Source: JBDTVS01 sp040007095 (GTDB lineage Bacteria > Acidobacteriota > Vicinamibacteria > Vicinamibacterales > CAVVIG01). Taken from it: a stretch of DNA of 64,000 nt. Shown one piece after another: positions 9,401-18,793 of the stretch (position 1 is the stretch's first letter; each line of letters starts with the position of its first letter). A program made the position numbers and the translations under genes. The stretch covers positions 1 through 64,000 of the forward strand of contig JBDTVS010000099.1 of the NCBI GenBank assembly GCA_040007095.1, read 5' to 3'. The notes beneath the pieces are model-generated. The model made no database searches, was not told where the DNA came from, and worked only from the letters and a program-made list of their open reading frames with translations.

Positions 9401-10062
9401 GCTTTGGCGAGCACGACGACGAAGAAGGTGACACGTACTGTTCAGTAGCCATTTCAGACGATGGCGCAGTCGTGGCCACGGGATCGCTTGGGGGACGCCG
9501 GTCCTTCGTGTGGGATACAGGTACCGGCAAGCAGGCCGGCGTCGTGAGCGGGGTGAAGGTCGCGATCGATCCGGGCGGGCGGTTCGTCCTCGCGGGACGC
9601 CAGAGCTCGGCGTGGGTGACGGTTGTCGGATCGGCTGCCGAGGCGACCTCCGCGCCGTCCGGCGTGCTGCCGGTCTCCTCGCCACCGAAGCCCGCGGCCG
9701 ATCGGCAGGGCCATACACAGCAGACGGCCGCATGGAATCCCGGGAGCTTCGCGAGTCAATTGACCGATCTCGCGGTCTCTGCAGACGGAACGCTTGGCGC
9801 GATCGGCTCGTCGCGGTGGACGATCGTGTGCGCGCTGCCATCCGGCGAGCCGCTCTTCGCCCTGGATGTGGCGGCGGACAGCGTGCTGTTCGCCGGCGCA
9901 GCGCTCTACGTCCTCCCGGCCGAGGGCCCCGGCCAAATCGTGAACATTCCGTCGCCGGAAGAGCTCCTCCGCCTCGCGGACGCCCGCGTGCGCGATCAGC
10001 CAACCGTCGAGGAGCGCGCGGCGTTCGGGCTCAGCCTGATTCCCCTTCGGGCCCTCATCTAA
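6457..10062 (+). CDS. TIR domain - STAND NTPase - beta-propeller protein, probable immune receptor
   Basis: 1201 residues. Residues 1-130 form a TIR domain (LFLSYRRVDEPVAHAVEAAL; Glu77 in SHWCFAE at the NADase catalytic position). Residues about 140-600 are an nSTAND1-type NTPase, with FFGRTREI at 157-164, Walker A GPSGSGKSS at 187-195 and Walker B VLIVVDQFEEL at 273-283. From about 690 to the end, weak WD40/propeller-like strands recur. In known bacterial TIR-STAND proteins the C-terminal part senses a trigger, the NTPase oligomerises and TIR destroys NAD+ to abort infection. An in-frame TAA at 6448 makes the TTG at 6457 the first possible start. It is flanked by a truncated gene and a mobile hairpin, fitting an accessory insertion. 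Trigger unknown. Confidence 0.85.
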   Translation: MARLFLSYRRVDEPVAHAVEAALAAEGHDVFMDCLPDAGIAPGENWEARLYDELHRTDAVVAVVSTAYLDSHWCFAELAIARSRGVTVFPLLLEKNVQHPLLTAIHYVDASGGLDPALPRLAARLRALDAPGGRAWNPDRPIYRGLEAFDADDAAVFFGRTREIADLVRLLSTPAARSERHPLLVVGPSGSGKSSVVRAGLMPALARRDEWLVLPAFFPGDAPFAALAFQIAKTFRQANAAADLATVRQRVHDDPDTLVADLALACRPSASRVLIVVDQFEELTTRTPVSDAQAFLAWIEKAVSATALVVSVVGTLRSDSVSRIQKLWGRPSQSVVPYLLAPLGTAELVEVVKGPARVAGIHVPDPLVATLIAETTDGLALPFLSFVLRELAAEKRRGDTLSADRYRELGGVKHALAQQADAALEETVAATGTASDAVVQLLLGLVTVDDAGRPVRRRRSMSSFSEDQRRVLDLFVSRRLLTSRVDGDAVVEVAHEAFFQSWPPLAEAIRGQRVELELRRDLGRDAGAWARAERATRYLWSGERTRGVARDADLSPDEQAFLQASIDAARQADQARADAVASQILLADLPKIQPETALALATAVAHEIALTPRVARCLHDALVWHEAEEALRAFDIPGLQTAHLTDALNLLTVSTGVAFRPPEPATTRVSPLRRQESAPPAPVKLAVEKWDLDRPDAVWRIDIEGTVVQSVFSASDRVLVCTDAGGTWVALSDGRVLRRDPDLSQGVLAVSRDGTRVAKVRHGLGQTVPPTLEVTDTARGAHVKSFDVKEEIRDARFSNDPGRIAWRTSKGVFEGDLGGETVMVQRVRHVSSEQSGAVGAVWPQPKVVRGSLPREQRDWSHAVVGERAVLWNHDQLVVWKLRSPGSILTIASVEEGTAGQSDAAVPQSPPRLMAIAVGPPRRQLLAAPLRIVTAGGKIVAIPGGEHRSFRAAAFSANARWLVACGRTFIEVYDADSGGLAARFGEHDDEEGDTYCSVAISDDGAVVATGSLGGRRSFVWDTGTGKQAGVVSGVKVAIDPGGRFVLAGRQSSAWVTVVGSAAEATSAPSGVLPVSSPPKPAADRQGHTQQTAAWNPGSFASQLTDLAVSADGTLGAIGSSRWTIVCALPSGEPLFALDVAADSVLFAGAALYVLPAEGPGQIVNIPSPEELLRLADARVRDQPTVEERAAFGLSLIPLRALI

Positions 10063-10225
10063 GGGCCTGCGGCAGAATAAGGTGCACATTGTGGCCGCCG
10101 ATGCATCCCGGCCGGGCTGCGTTGCTCGTCACTTGCATACGCCCGGTATGCGCGCTCCTCGCGCCTTGCCGGGCGGGCGCCTCGCCGCCCACAATGCACA
10201 CCCTATTCTGCCGCGGGCCCTAAGA
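10058..10225 (+). repeat. Covarying hairpin element, copy R3
   Basis: Outer arms TCTAAGGGCC...GCGGCAGAATA and TATTCTGCCGC...GGCCCTAAGA are complementary over more than 20 bp, and the left arm includes the last codon and TAA stop of the TIR gene. The core reads GATGCATCCCG, CTGCGTTGCTCGTC, apical stem GCATAC (10135-10140) / GTATGC (10146-10151) and GGGCGGGCGCCTCG. It could form a strong 3' hairpin on the TIR mRNA. Confidence 0.88.
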
Positions 10226-10247
10226 GCGCGTTCCGAAATTAGATAGG

Positions 10248-10291
10248 GAACCACAAGGGGCACAAAGATCACGAAGAAGACCGAGAAGATC
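10248..10291. repeat. GAACCACAAGG...AGATCACGAAGAAG dispersed repeat
   Basis: Single arm of the GAACCACA family: GAACCACAAGG at 10248, then CACAAAGATCACGAAGAAGA. Its partner arm is not obvious here. It fills the gap between the TIR gene's 3' hairpin and the stop of the next minus-strand gene. Confidence 0.6.
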
Positions 10292-10332
10292 AGGATGAGA
10301 AGGGTTTTCGTGTCGTGTCCTATTCCCGCGTA

Positions 10333-11625
10333 TCAACGTGCGCATGCGAGTGCGTCGTTGTTCGAGGAGACCCGTCCCGCACGGACTCCGCTGAGGAAAT
10401 CGTCGATCGCGCAGAGCGGGTGGGAGTCCCCACTGCCGCGAACGCGCATCGAGTAGGGCCGGATGAAGACGCTCTTCTCGGTAGTGGGAAGCATCGCGAG
10501 GTTGTCGTAAAAGGCGCGGTCCTTTCTGTCCTGGAAGAGGTATTGCTCGACGTTCGACAGGTAAAACGCGCTCACGATCCCGCCTTGAGCGCGCAGGTAG
10601 GCGCCGATGGCGCGGATCGCCTTGGGACCTGCGAAGTCGCCGCTGACGGGCACCACCAGATTCCGTTGCTCGAGCGATTTGACGTAGCTGAAATTCTCCT
10701 CCGTCGACAGGAAGCTTTGCGGTTGACCTGCCGCGTCGAACGACCAGCCGGTCAAATCGGCGAAGTTCATGTTGTTGCCGACGCCGCGTTGACCGGACGA
10801 TGACCCCCGCGTCGAGATCGCCGGTCCGTACCGGAGAAACGCGTGGAAGACCGACTCGAGCTGCGAAGACTCATTGGCGGTCAGCGTGAATCCATGCGAG
10901 CCGGTCAACTGCTGAACGATGCGCTCATAGCTCTTCTCGGCCGCGGTCCGGTCGGTCGCCATCGACTCGTAGGCGTTCCAGATCTGCTGGATCGGCGTCG
11001 TCGGCGTCAGTCCAGCGGGGCGTGGCTTCGAGAAGAGCAGCGAAATGAAATCCGCCCGGTCGGCCGAGAGCTCGAATACGGCTTTGAACAGCAGGTGCTG
11101 CACCACCGCCTGACGCCGGATGTCGATCACGAAGGCCATGGCCGGACGGATTGCCGCGATGTAGGACAGGTTCTGCTCTGGACCAACGCCCAGGTACACG
11201 CCGCCCTGTACGCCGGTCTCGCGCAGCATGCTCGCCAGTTGTCCGACTTCCCGTTCGTTGGACGTGTAGTTATCCGTGATGCGGAAGTAGCCGCCCGGCT
11301 CGGAGATGTCCGAGATGAGCGTCCAGAACTCCTGGTCGCTCAGGCGTTCCGGCAGGGCCGTGGCCGCGTTCGCCAGGGCGGGGAAGGGCGCCCCGGCCGC
11401 GACCGAGCCGGACGACCGACCCGGAAGGACGGACGGCGCCGCGGGCGACCACGCGAAGACGAGCAGCAGCCCGAGCATCGCCGCGCAAGCCGACCTCGAG
11501 GACCGTCTCCTCGAAACCATTGCCGGCCGCTTTGTTGTCGTGGCCGAAACAGTTTCAGTCGGCAGCAGGGTCACATGGTCCTGCTGCTGCAGGAACCGCT
11601 CACTGGTCCGTCGCGAGCTGGGCAT
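10333..11625 (-). CDS. Secreted LIC_10091-like protein of unknown function
   Basis: 430 residues. AGGAG six bases before the second of two adjacent ATGs (11625) supports this start. A basic N-terminus is followed by a hydrophobic stretch (ACAAMLGLLLVFAWSPAAPS), so the protein is probably exported or anchored. The segments GGYFRITDNYTSNE, GVYLGVGPEQNLSYIAAIRP and AFVIDIRRQAVVQHLLFKAVFEL resemble the LIC_10091 family, which has a methyltransferase-like Rossmann fold. The family name is from memory of these motifs and the activity is unknown. It stands alone, transcribed away from uvrA. Confidence 0.62.
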   Translation of the reverse strand: MPSSRRTSERFLQQQDHVTLLPTETVSATTTKRPAMVSRRRSSRSACAAMLGLLLVFAWSPAAPSVLPGRSSGSVAAGAPFPALANAATALPERLSDQEFWTLISDISEPGGYFRITDNYTSNEREVGQLASMLRETGVQGGVYLGVGPEQNLSYIAAIRPAMAFVIDIRRQAVVQHLLFKAVFELSADRADFISLLFSKPRPAGLTPTTPIQQIWNAYESMATDRTAAEKSYERIVQQLTGSHGFTLTANESSQLESVFHAFLRYGPAISTRGSSSGQRGVGNNMNFADLTGWSFDAAGQPQSFLSTEENFSYVKSLEQRNLVVPVSGDFAGPKAIRAIGAYLRAQGGIVSAFYLSNVEQYLFQDRKDRAFYDNLAMLPTTEKSVFIRPYSMRVRGSGDSHPLCAIDDFLSGVRAGRVSSNNDALACAR

Positions 11626-11628
11626 CAT

Positions 11629-11850
11629 CTACTCCTGCCAGGAAGGAACGCGTACTACCGCCTGAGACAGCGCGTCATCTTGACACGAGAACGGGAACGG
11701 CGGCTCGTTCAAGAGGGATGTGCCCCACCAATCCAGGCATCCGATGGGCCCGTTGCCGAGCCGCCGGTGCTACGATAGTTGTTTGGCGATTCGCCGAATT
11801 TGTCACCGGGATAGTTCAACCAATCCCGACTCTACAACCGGCGGTCCTCG
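11629..11850. other. Divergent intergenic region, no gene seen
   Basis: This stretch separates the LIC_10091-like gene from repeat R4 and uvrA. The only structure I see is a short palindrome GGCGATTCGCC at 11785-11795. I could not match it to a known SOS box or place a convincing promoter. Confidence 0.4.
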
Positions 11851-12007
11851 CAGCCCGTGGTGACAGTCTGGCGTCGCACCGAGGCGGGCGAGGCGCCCCG
11901 CGGGCAAGGCGCGACGACCGAGAATACCGGGAGTATTTGAGCGAGGGGCAACGCAGCCGGCGGGGATGCATCGCCCGTCGAATGCAGCCAGATTTCACCA
12001 CGGGCTG
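11851..12007 (-). repeat. Covarying hairpin element, copy R4
   Basis: Arms CAGCCCGTGGTGACAGTCTG (11851) and the complementary block ending TTTCACCACGGGCTG (12007) enclose the core in inverse orientation to copies R1-R3. The apical stem is AATAC (11923-11927) / GTATT (11933-11937). It ends 25 bp before the uvrA start, so it lies in the uvrA leader or promoter region. Confidence 0.85.
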
Positions 12008-12032
12008 AAAGCCCCAGCGAGCAACAGAGGTT

Positions 12033-14846
<2,814 letters not shown>

Positions 14847-14853
14847 GGGCGCC

Positions 14854-14904
14854 GTGGTAGGATTACCACGCCTTTCGCACTTTTGCCTGTGGTCGGAATA
14901 CCAC
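14854..14904. promoter_or_regulatory. Tandem GTGGTnGGAnTACCAC palindromes upstream of lpxC
   Basis: GTGGTAGGATTACCAC at 14854-14869 and GTGGTCGGAATACCAC at 14889-14904 match at 14 of 16 positions, are each inverted repeats, and lie 35 bp apart centre to centre. They sit between the uvrA stop and lpxC. This looks like a pair of operator sites for a dimeric regulator; two consecutive RNA hairpins are the alternative. Confidence 0.5.
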
Positions 14905-15055
14905 ACGTGCGATGGGACAGCTTGCGTCGCGCAGTGGTCATAGCTCTCTAAGGTACTTCCATTCATGAGGTTACAGGTTCCAATCGTCCAGGAGCTAGGC
15001 GGGTATCCTTTTTGCTAGCCCTTGGCCGGATCGCCCCTCAATGACCGAGAGGCTA

Positions 15056-15970
15056 ATGGACCTACAGCGCACGCTTCGTCGTCGAATTTCTTGTGTCGGA
15101 ATCGGTCTTCATTCCGGCAATAAAGTCACGCTTTCGCTCAAGCCTGCTCAGGCAGACTTCGGGATCCGGTTTCGTCGGACTGACATCGGGCACCACGAAG
15201 TGCCCGCGATGGTCCAGAACCTGGCGGGAATTCAGCTCGCGACCGGTCTGGCGCGGGAGGAAGTTTCGGTCGAGACGGTCGAGCATCTGTTGGCCGCACT
15301 GGTCAGCATGGGCATCGACAACGTCATCGTCGAGCTGAACTCGCCCGAAGTGCCGATCATGGATGGCAGCGCTGCACCGTTCGTCTACCTGGTGCAGGAG
15401 GCTGGGGTCAAGCAACTGCAGACCCCGCGCAAGTACCTGAAGATCATCCGGCCGATCGCGATCTCGCGCGGCGACAAGCGCATCGCGCTCTATCCGTCGG
15501 ACCACTTCAAGGTGACCTACAGCGTGAGCTACGACCATCCGCTGCTCCGGCATCAGTCGCGCACCCTGTTGATCAACGAAGAGTCGTTCGTCGAGCAGAT
15601 TGCCCCGGCGCGGACCTTCACGTTCCTGAAGGACGTGGAAATGCTGCGGCAGAACGGGCTGGCGCTCGGCGGGTCGCTCGACAACGCCATCGTGCTCGGC
15701 GAGACCGGCGTGCTCAACAACGCGCTGCGCTTCGAAGACGAGTTCGTCCGCCACAAGATCCTCGATGCGATTGGCGACCTGGCCCTCGTCGGCTATCCGG
15801 TGATCGGCCACCTCGTCGCGCATCGCGCCGGCCATGCCCTGCACACGGAGTTCGCGGCCAAGATTCTCGAAGACACGCACGCGTGGCGGCTCGTCGAGGC
15901 GCCAATCGACACGACTGCGGTGCCGGTGGGCCTGACCGTCAAGGACGCCGCGCCGCGGCTCGCCAACTAG
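15056..15970 (+). CDS. lpxC: UDP-3-O-acyl-N-acetylglucosamine deacetylase
   Basis: 304-residue cytoplasmic zinc enzyme for the committed step of lipid A synthesis. From the chosen start, zinc ligands His77 (VEHLLAAL), His233 and Asp237 (HKILDAIGD) and the catalytic His in HRAGHALHTEF are present, with the conserved LNSPEVPIMDGSAAPFV. GAGAGG three bases before the ATG at 15056 and the usual family beginning (MxxQRTL) favour it over the ATG at 15041. It shows the organism makes lipid A. It is not in an lpx cluster here. The paired palindromes 150-200 bp upstream may control it. Confidence 0.96.
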   Translation: MDLQRTLRRRISCVGIGLHSGNKVTLSLKPAQADFGIRFRRTDIGHHEVPAMVQNLAGIQLATGLAREEVSVETVEHLLAALVSMGIDNVIVELNSPEVPIMDGSAAPFVYLVQEAGVKQLQTPRKYLKIIRPIAISRGDKRIALYPSDHFKVTYSVSYDHPLLRHQSRTLLINEESFVEQIAPARTFTFLKDVEMLRQNGLALGGSLDNAIVLGETGVLNNALRFEDEFVRHKILDAIGDLALVGYPVIGHLVAHRAGHALHTEFAAKILEDTHAWRLVEAPIDTTAVPVGLTVKDAAPRLAN

Positions 15971-16016
15971 CAATCCCCACACCACTGCAGGTCGAAGCAC
16001 AAGAGCAGGCCACAAG

Positions 16017-16041
16017 GGTGTTCTCCAGAGCGGAGAACACC
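16017..16041. terminator. Perfect 10-bp hairpin between convergent genes
   Basis: GGTGTTCTCC (16017-16026), loop AGAGC, GGAGAACACC (16032-16041). It lies between the convergent lpxC and radical-SAM genes and may stop transcription from both sides, although no T-run follows. The flanks TTGGTGATCTTGGTGGTTCC resemble the GAACCACA repeat family. Confidence 0.5.
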
Positions 16042-16117
16042 TTGGTGATCTTGGTGGTTCCAAAATTCGCGGTGGTTGGTCTTCTGGCCATTCCTTCAGA
16101 CCGTCGACCGTGACGCG

Positions 16118-17479
16118 CTATTGCACCAGCAGTGTTCTCGTCGTGGTGGGTGAGCCGCAGCGCTCGAACCAGTCGACCCCTTCGTTCACGAGATCGAACT
16201 TCAGCGTGTAGCGTCCGGGCTCATCGGGCGCCGGAATCTCGATCGGCACGTCCAGCGCGTCGCCGGGTCCGAGCGTCTGCGGCAGCCACGCCCGGGCGAA
16301 ATCACGGTTGATGAGCGTGCCGCCGGCGTCGCAGAGCTGCGCGCCGAGGCGCACGAGCCGGCGGCCGTAGCTGGCCTGCGCCGGAAACGGCCGCGCCGAC
16401 AGGTTGTGCACGCGCGTGCTGACCTGCAGCGGCTGTCCGACTCGAGCGACCAGCGGCACATCCGGGATCAGCGTGCGCACGTCGATACGGGCGCGTGGAG
16501 TTGCTCCTGGGATGGCGTTGCCGAGGCCGTTGTCGTCCCAGACTTCATGTTTGATCGACGCCAGGTCAGCCGATCCGGGGGCGAACCGGCGCGAGTAGGC
16601 ACCCTCGGGATGATCCGTCAACTCCCAGCTCAAGCGGTCGACGCCGAGCTCGACCGCGAGCTGCCGCGCCCGATCCATCTCGGTGTCAGCGTCGTTCCAT
16701 TTGAACAGGATGTAGCGCCAGTTGAGGAATGGCACGTCGCGTCCCGCGCGGTGCTTTTCGTCGGCCATCGCGCGCAGCGTCGAGATCGCCAGGTCGAACC
16801 GGCCGCGCTGGCGGTACTGCACGTAGGTTTCCTGCGACGCACCGTCGATGGAGAACGTCACTTCATCGATGCCTGAATGCACCAGCCGCCTTGCTTGCGC
16901 CTCGGAGAGCGCGAGGCCATTGGTGCTCGTGTAGAGATAGATCTGCGGGAAGTTCGTCTTGATGTACTCGCACATTTCCACGGCGCGCTTGTGCAGAAAC
17001 GCCTCGCCGTAGTTAAAGAAATCGATGCGTCCGAGCGACGGTCCGGCCTCGTCGACGGCCCGGCGAAAGAGGTCGAAATCGAGCATCCCGGCCTGACGCG
17101 TCCGCGTGATGCCGGTTTCCGGGGCGCAGCACGCCTCCGTGCACGAGATATTGCAGGCGGCCGTGCACTCGATATACAGCCGCGACGGCAGCTCGCCGGC
17201 AGACACCGGCCGCGCCAACGGCCGCTCGTCCTTGGCCAGTGGCAGCTTGAGGGGGCAGTCGCCGCAGAACTTCGCGCCGCCGCCGTTCAGGTCCGATCGC
17301 AGCGTCGTGATCGTCGGCCCCGTCCACACGTCGTGCAGCGTCGACGTCCGCAGGTCTCCGAGCGGACGATGGCCGTAGGGGTCGGCGCAGCCGCAGACAA
17401 TGCGCCCGTCGCAGAGAAGCACGGCCGTGCTCCAGGGCCACGTGCACTGGAAACGGGTCGCCAGGAAGTTCAGAGACAT
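16118..17479 (-). CDS. Radical SAM protein with N-terminal SPASM-like domain and C-terminal Ig-like domain
   Basis: 453 residues. Residues 12-76 look like a SPASM auxiliary-cluster domain (Cys23, Cys29, Cys31, GDLRTSTLHDVW, Cys72, Cys75), which normally follows the radical-SAM core. The core (about 100-300) begins at ECTAACNISCTEACC. The nearest cluster motif is Cys109-x3-Cys113-x3-Cys117, one residue longer than the usual Cx3Cx2C. FFNYGEAFLH and TSTNGLAL resemble the SAM-binding strands. From about 320, an Ig-like beta domain ends in GRYTLKFDLVNEGVDWF. The start lies 4 bp after the 89-residue gene, so translation is probably coupled. Substrate unknown. Confidence 0.8.
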   Translation of the reverse strand: MSLNFLATRFQCTWPWSTAVLLCDGRIVCGCADPYGHRPLGDLRTSTLHDVWTGPTITTLRSDLNGGGAKFCGDCPLKLPLAKDERPLARPVSAGELPSRLYIECTAACNISCTEACCAPETGITRTRQAGMLDFDLFRRAVDEAGPSLGRIDFFNYGEAFLHKRAVEMCEYIKTNFPQIYLYTSTNGLALSEAQARRLVHSGIDEVTFSIDGASQETYVQYRQRGRFDLAISTLRAMADEKHRAGRDVPFLNWRYILFKWNDADTEMDRARQLAVELGVDRLSWELTDHPEGAYSRRFAPGSADLASIKHEVWDDNGLGNAIPGATPRARIDVRTLIPDVPLVARVGQPLQVSTRVHNLSARPFPAQASYGRRLVRLGAQLCDAGGTLINRDFARAWLPQTLGPGDALDVPIEIPAPDEPGRYTLKFDLVNEGVDWFERCGSPTTTRTLLVQ

Positions 17480-17483
17480 GGCG

Positions 17484-17753
17484 TTACGACTTCTCGCTCA
17501 ACTTCTTCAAGTACGCGTCCAGTTTGTCGTTCTCGTATTTCACCGTGCTGAGAAAAAGACTCTCGGCCAGATAGGTCCGCCGCTCGCTGTCGTCCATCTG
17601 CTCGATCAGGTGCTGAATTTCCTTGACCATGTCCTCGAACGATCGCTCCAGCTCCCGCCGCGCGGTGACTTCGTGATAAAGCGCTTCCATGATCGCCAGC
17701 ACGTCGCCGTCCAAGGTGATGGGCACGCCGGTAGTCGTCTTGATGATGCGCAT
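17484..17753 (-). CDS. Small conserved-looking protein of unknown function
   Basis: 89 residues, not recognised. It begins MRIIKTTTGVPITLDGD and continues as mostly charged helix (ALYHEVTARRELERSFEDMV ... YLKKLSEKS), suggesting a helical or coiled-coil adaptor. It starts 3 bp after the STAS gene stop and ends 4 bp before the radical-SAM start, so all three are very likely one transcript. It may partner one of them. Confidence 0.75.
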   Translation of the reverse strand: MRIIKTTTGVPITLDGDVLAIMEALYHEVTARRELERSFEDMVKEIQHLIEQMDDSERRTYLAESLFLSTVKYENDKLDAYLKKLSEKS

Positions 17754-17756
17754 GAT

Positions 17757-18098
17757 CTATGCCCCGAAGCTGGTGACGGCCGTCGGCTCGTCGGCGTGAA
17801 TCTCGATGAAATTCTGGGCGCCGGTCAACGTCAGCATCGTCTCGACCCGTTTTTGCACACCGGAGAGCTTCAACTGTCCTCCCGCGGCGTGCACTTGCCG
17901 GTAGAGATCCATCAGGCAGCCGATTGTCGCGCTGTCGACGTAGGTGACGGGGGTGAGGTCGATCAGGACATCGCGGTGGCCGCTGGTCAGCAGCGCGCTG
18001 ACCGTCGCCGCGAAATCGGTGAGGATGGGGTACATCAAGCGGGTCTCGCCGACGCGGACGATCGAGACTCGGCCCGCCTGTTCGGTGGTGACGTTCAT
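17757..18098 (-). CDS. STAS-domain anti-sigma factor antagonist
   Basis: 113-residue single-domain STAS protein of the SpoIIAA/RsbV type: GRVSIVRVGETRLMYPILTDF, RDVLIDLTPVTYVDSATIGC and GGQLKLSGVQKRVETMLTLT. In the family, the Ser in the D-S-A/G loop is phosphorylated by an anti-sigma kinase; here it is the serine of YVDSATIG. It lies 63 bp after the sigma gene and is tightly followed by two genes. No RsbW-type kinase is in the window, so its partner is elsewhere, or the module works differently. Confidence 0.9.
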   Translation of the reverse strand: MNVTTEQAGRVSIVRVGETRLMYPILTDFAATVSALLTSGHRDVLIDLTPVTYVDSATIGCLMDLYRQVHAAGGQLKLSGVQKRVETMLTLTGAQNFIEIHADEPTAVTSFGA

Positions 18099-18161
18099 CG
18101 ATAGTGCTCCTTGGCCGATCCAACCACGACGAAGAATTCTCGTGACAGAGGCGCCCGGGGA

Positions 18162-18764
18162 CTAGATGACGGCATCGGGTCCCCCGAGCCGTTTCACGTG
18201 GCGCGCAAGCTCGGTGCGGCCGCGGTTGATCCTCGATTTGACGGTGCCTTCAGGCAGCCGCAGCGTGTCGGCGATTTCCTGATAGGTCATCTCCTGGATG
18301 TCGCGCATCAACACGGCGGTCCTGAGTGTTTCGGGCAGCTTCGCCATGGCGTGGCGCAGCAGCGACACACGATCGCGCCGCTCGAGCCCGGCCATCGGAC
18401 TCGGCTCATGCGAGAGCGGCGAGAGCTCGTTGGCGTCGACCTGATGATCGATCGTCTCGCGTTCCTTGCGGACCCGTCGATAGTGATCGATACAGAGGTT
18501 ACGGCTGACGCTGATGAGCCAGGTCTGAAAATTCGCCCGGCTGTCGAAGGTGTCGAGCGACTTGAAAATCTTGAGGAAGATGTCCTGGGTCAGATCCTCG
18601 GCCTGCTCGTGCCGGCCGACGAACTTGTAGGCGGTGTTGAACACCTTGCGCCGGTACTGGCGCACGATGCTCTCCCATGCAGCCTGATCGCCTCGCAGGC
18701 ATCGTCGAATCAAGGCCTCGATGGCGTCGCTGGAGGGCGCGGCTTGTGTCGGGGAATCGGACAT
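18162..18764 (-). CDS. ECF-type RNA polymerase sigma factor
   Basis: 200 residues with sigma region 2 (YKFVGRHEQAEDLTQDIFLK, FQTWLISVSRNLCIDHYRR) and region 4 (LPETLRTAVLMRDIQEMTYQ ... LRLPEGTVKSRINRGR). No zinc-finger anti-sigma gene follows; instead a STAS gene does. That suggests control by partner switching or by a distant regulator. The ATG at 18764 lies only 29 bp from the divergent lysA start, so promoters for both must overlap neighbouring coding sequence or the leaders are very short. Confidence 0.92.
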   Translation of the reverse strand: MSDSPTQAAPSSDAIEALIRRCLRGDQAAWESIVRQYRRKVFNTAYKFVGRHEQAEDLTQDIFLKIFKSLDTFDSRANFQTWLISVSRNLCIDHYRRVRKERETIDHQVDANELSPLSHEPSPMAGLERRDRVSLLRHAMAKLPETLRTAVLMRDIQEMTYQEIADTLRLPEGTVKSRINRGRTELARHVKRLGGPDAVI

Positions 18765-18793
18765 GAACGGAATGAGTAAAATAGCCTATCACG

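Noticed and set aside
11761..12032. SOS (LexA) box upstream of uvrA
   Set aside because: No CTGT-N8-ACAG, GTTC-N7-GTTC or CGAAC-N4-GTTCG pattern was found; the palindrome GGCGATTCGCC alone is too short to support it, and LexA motifs of this phylum are unknown to me.
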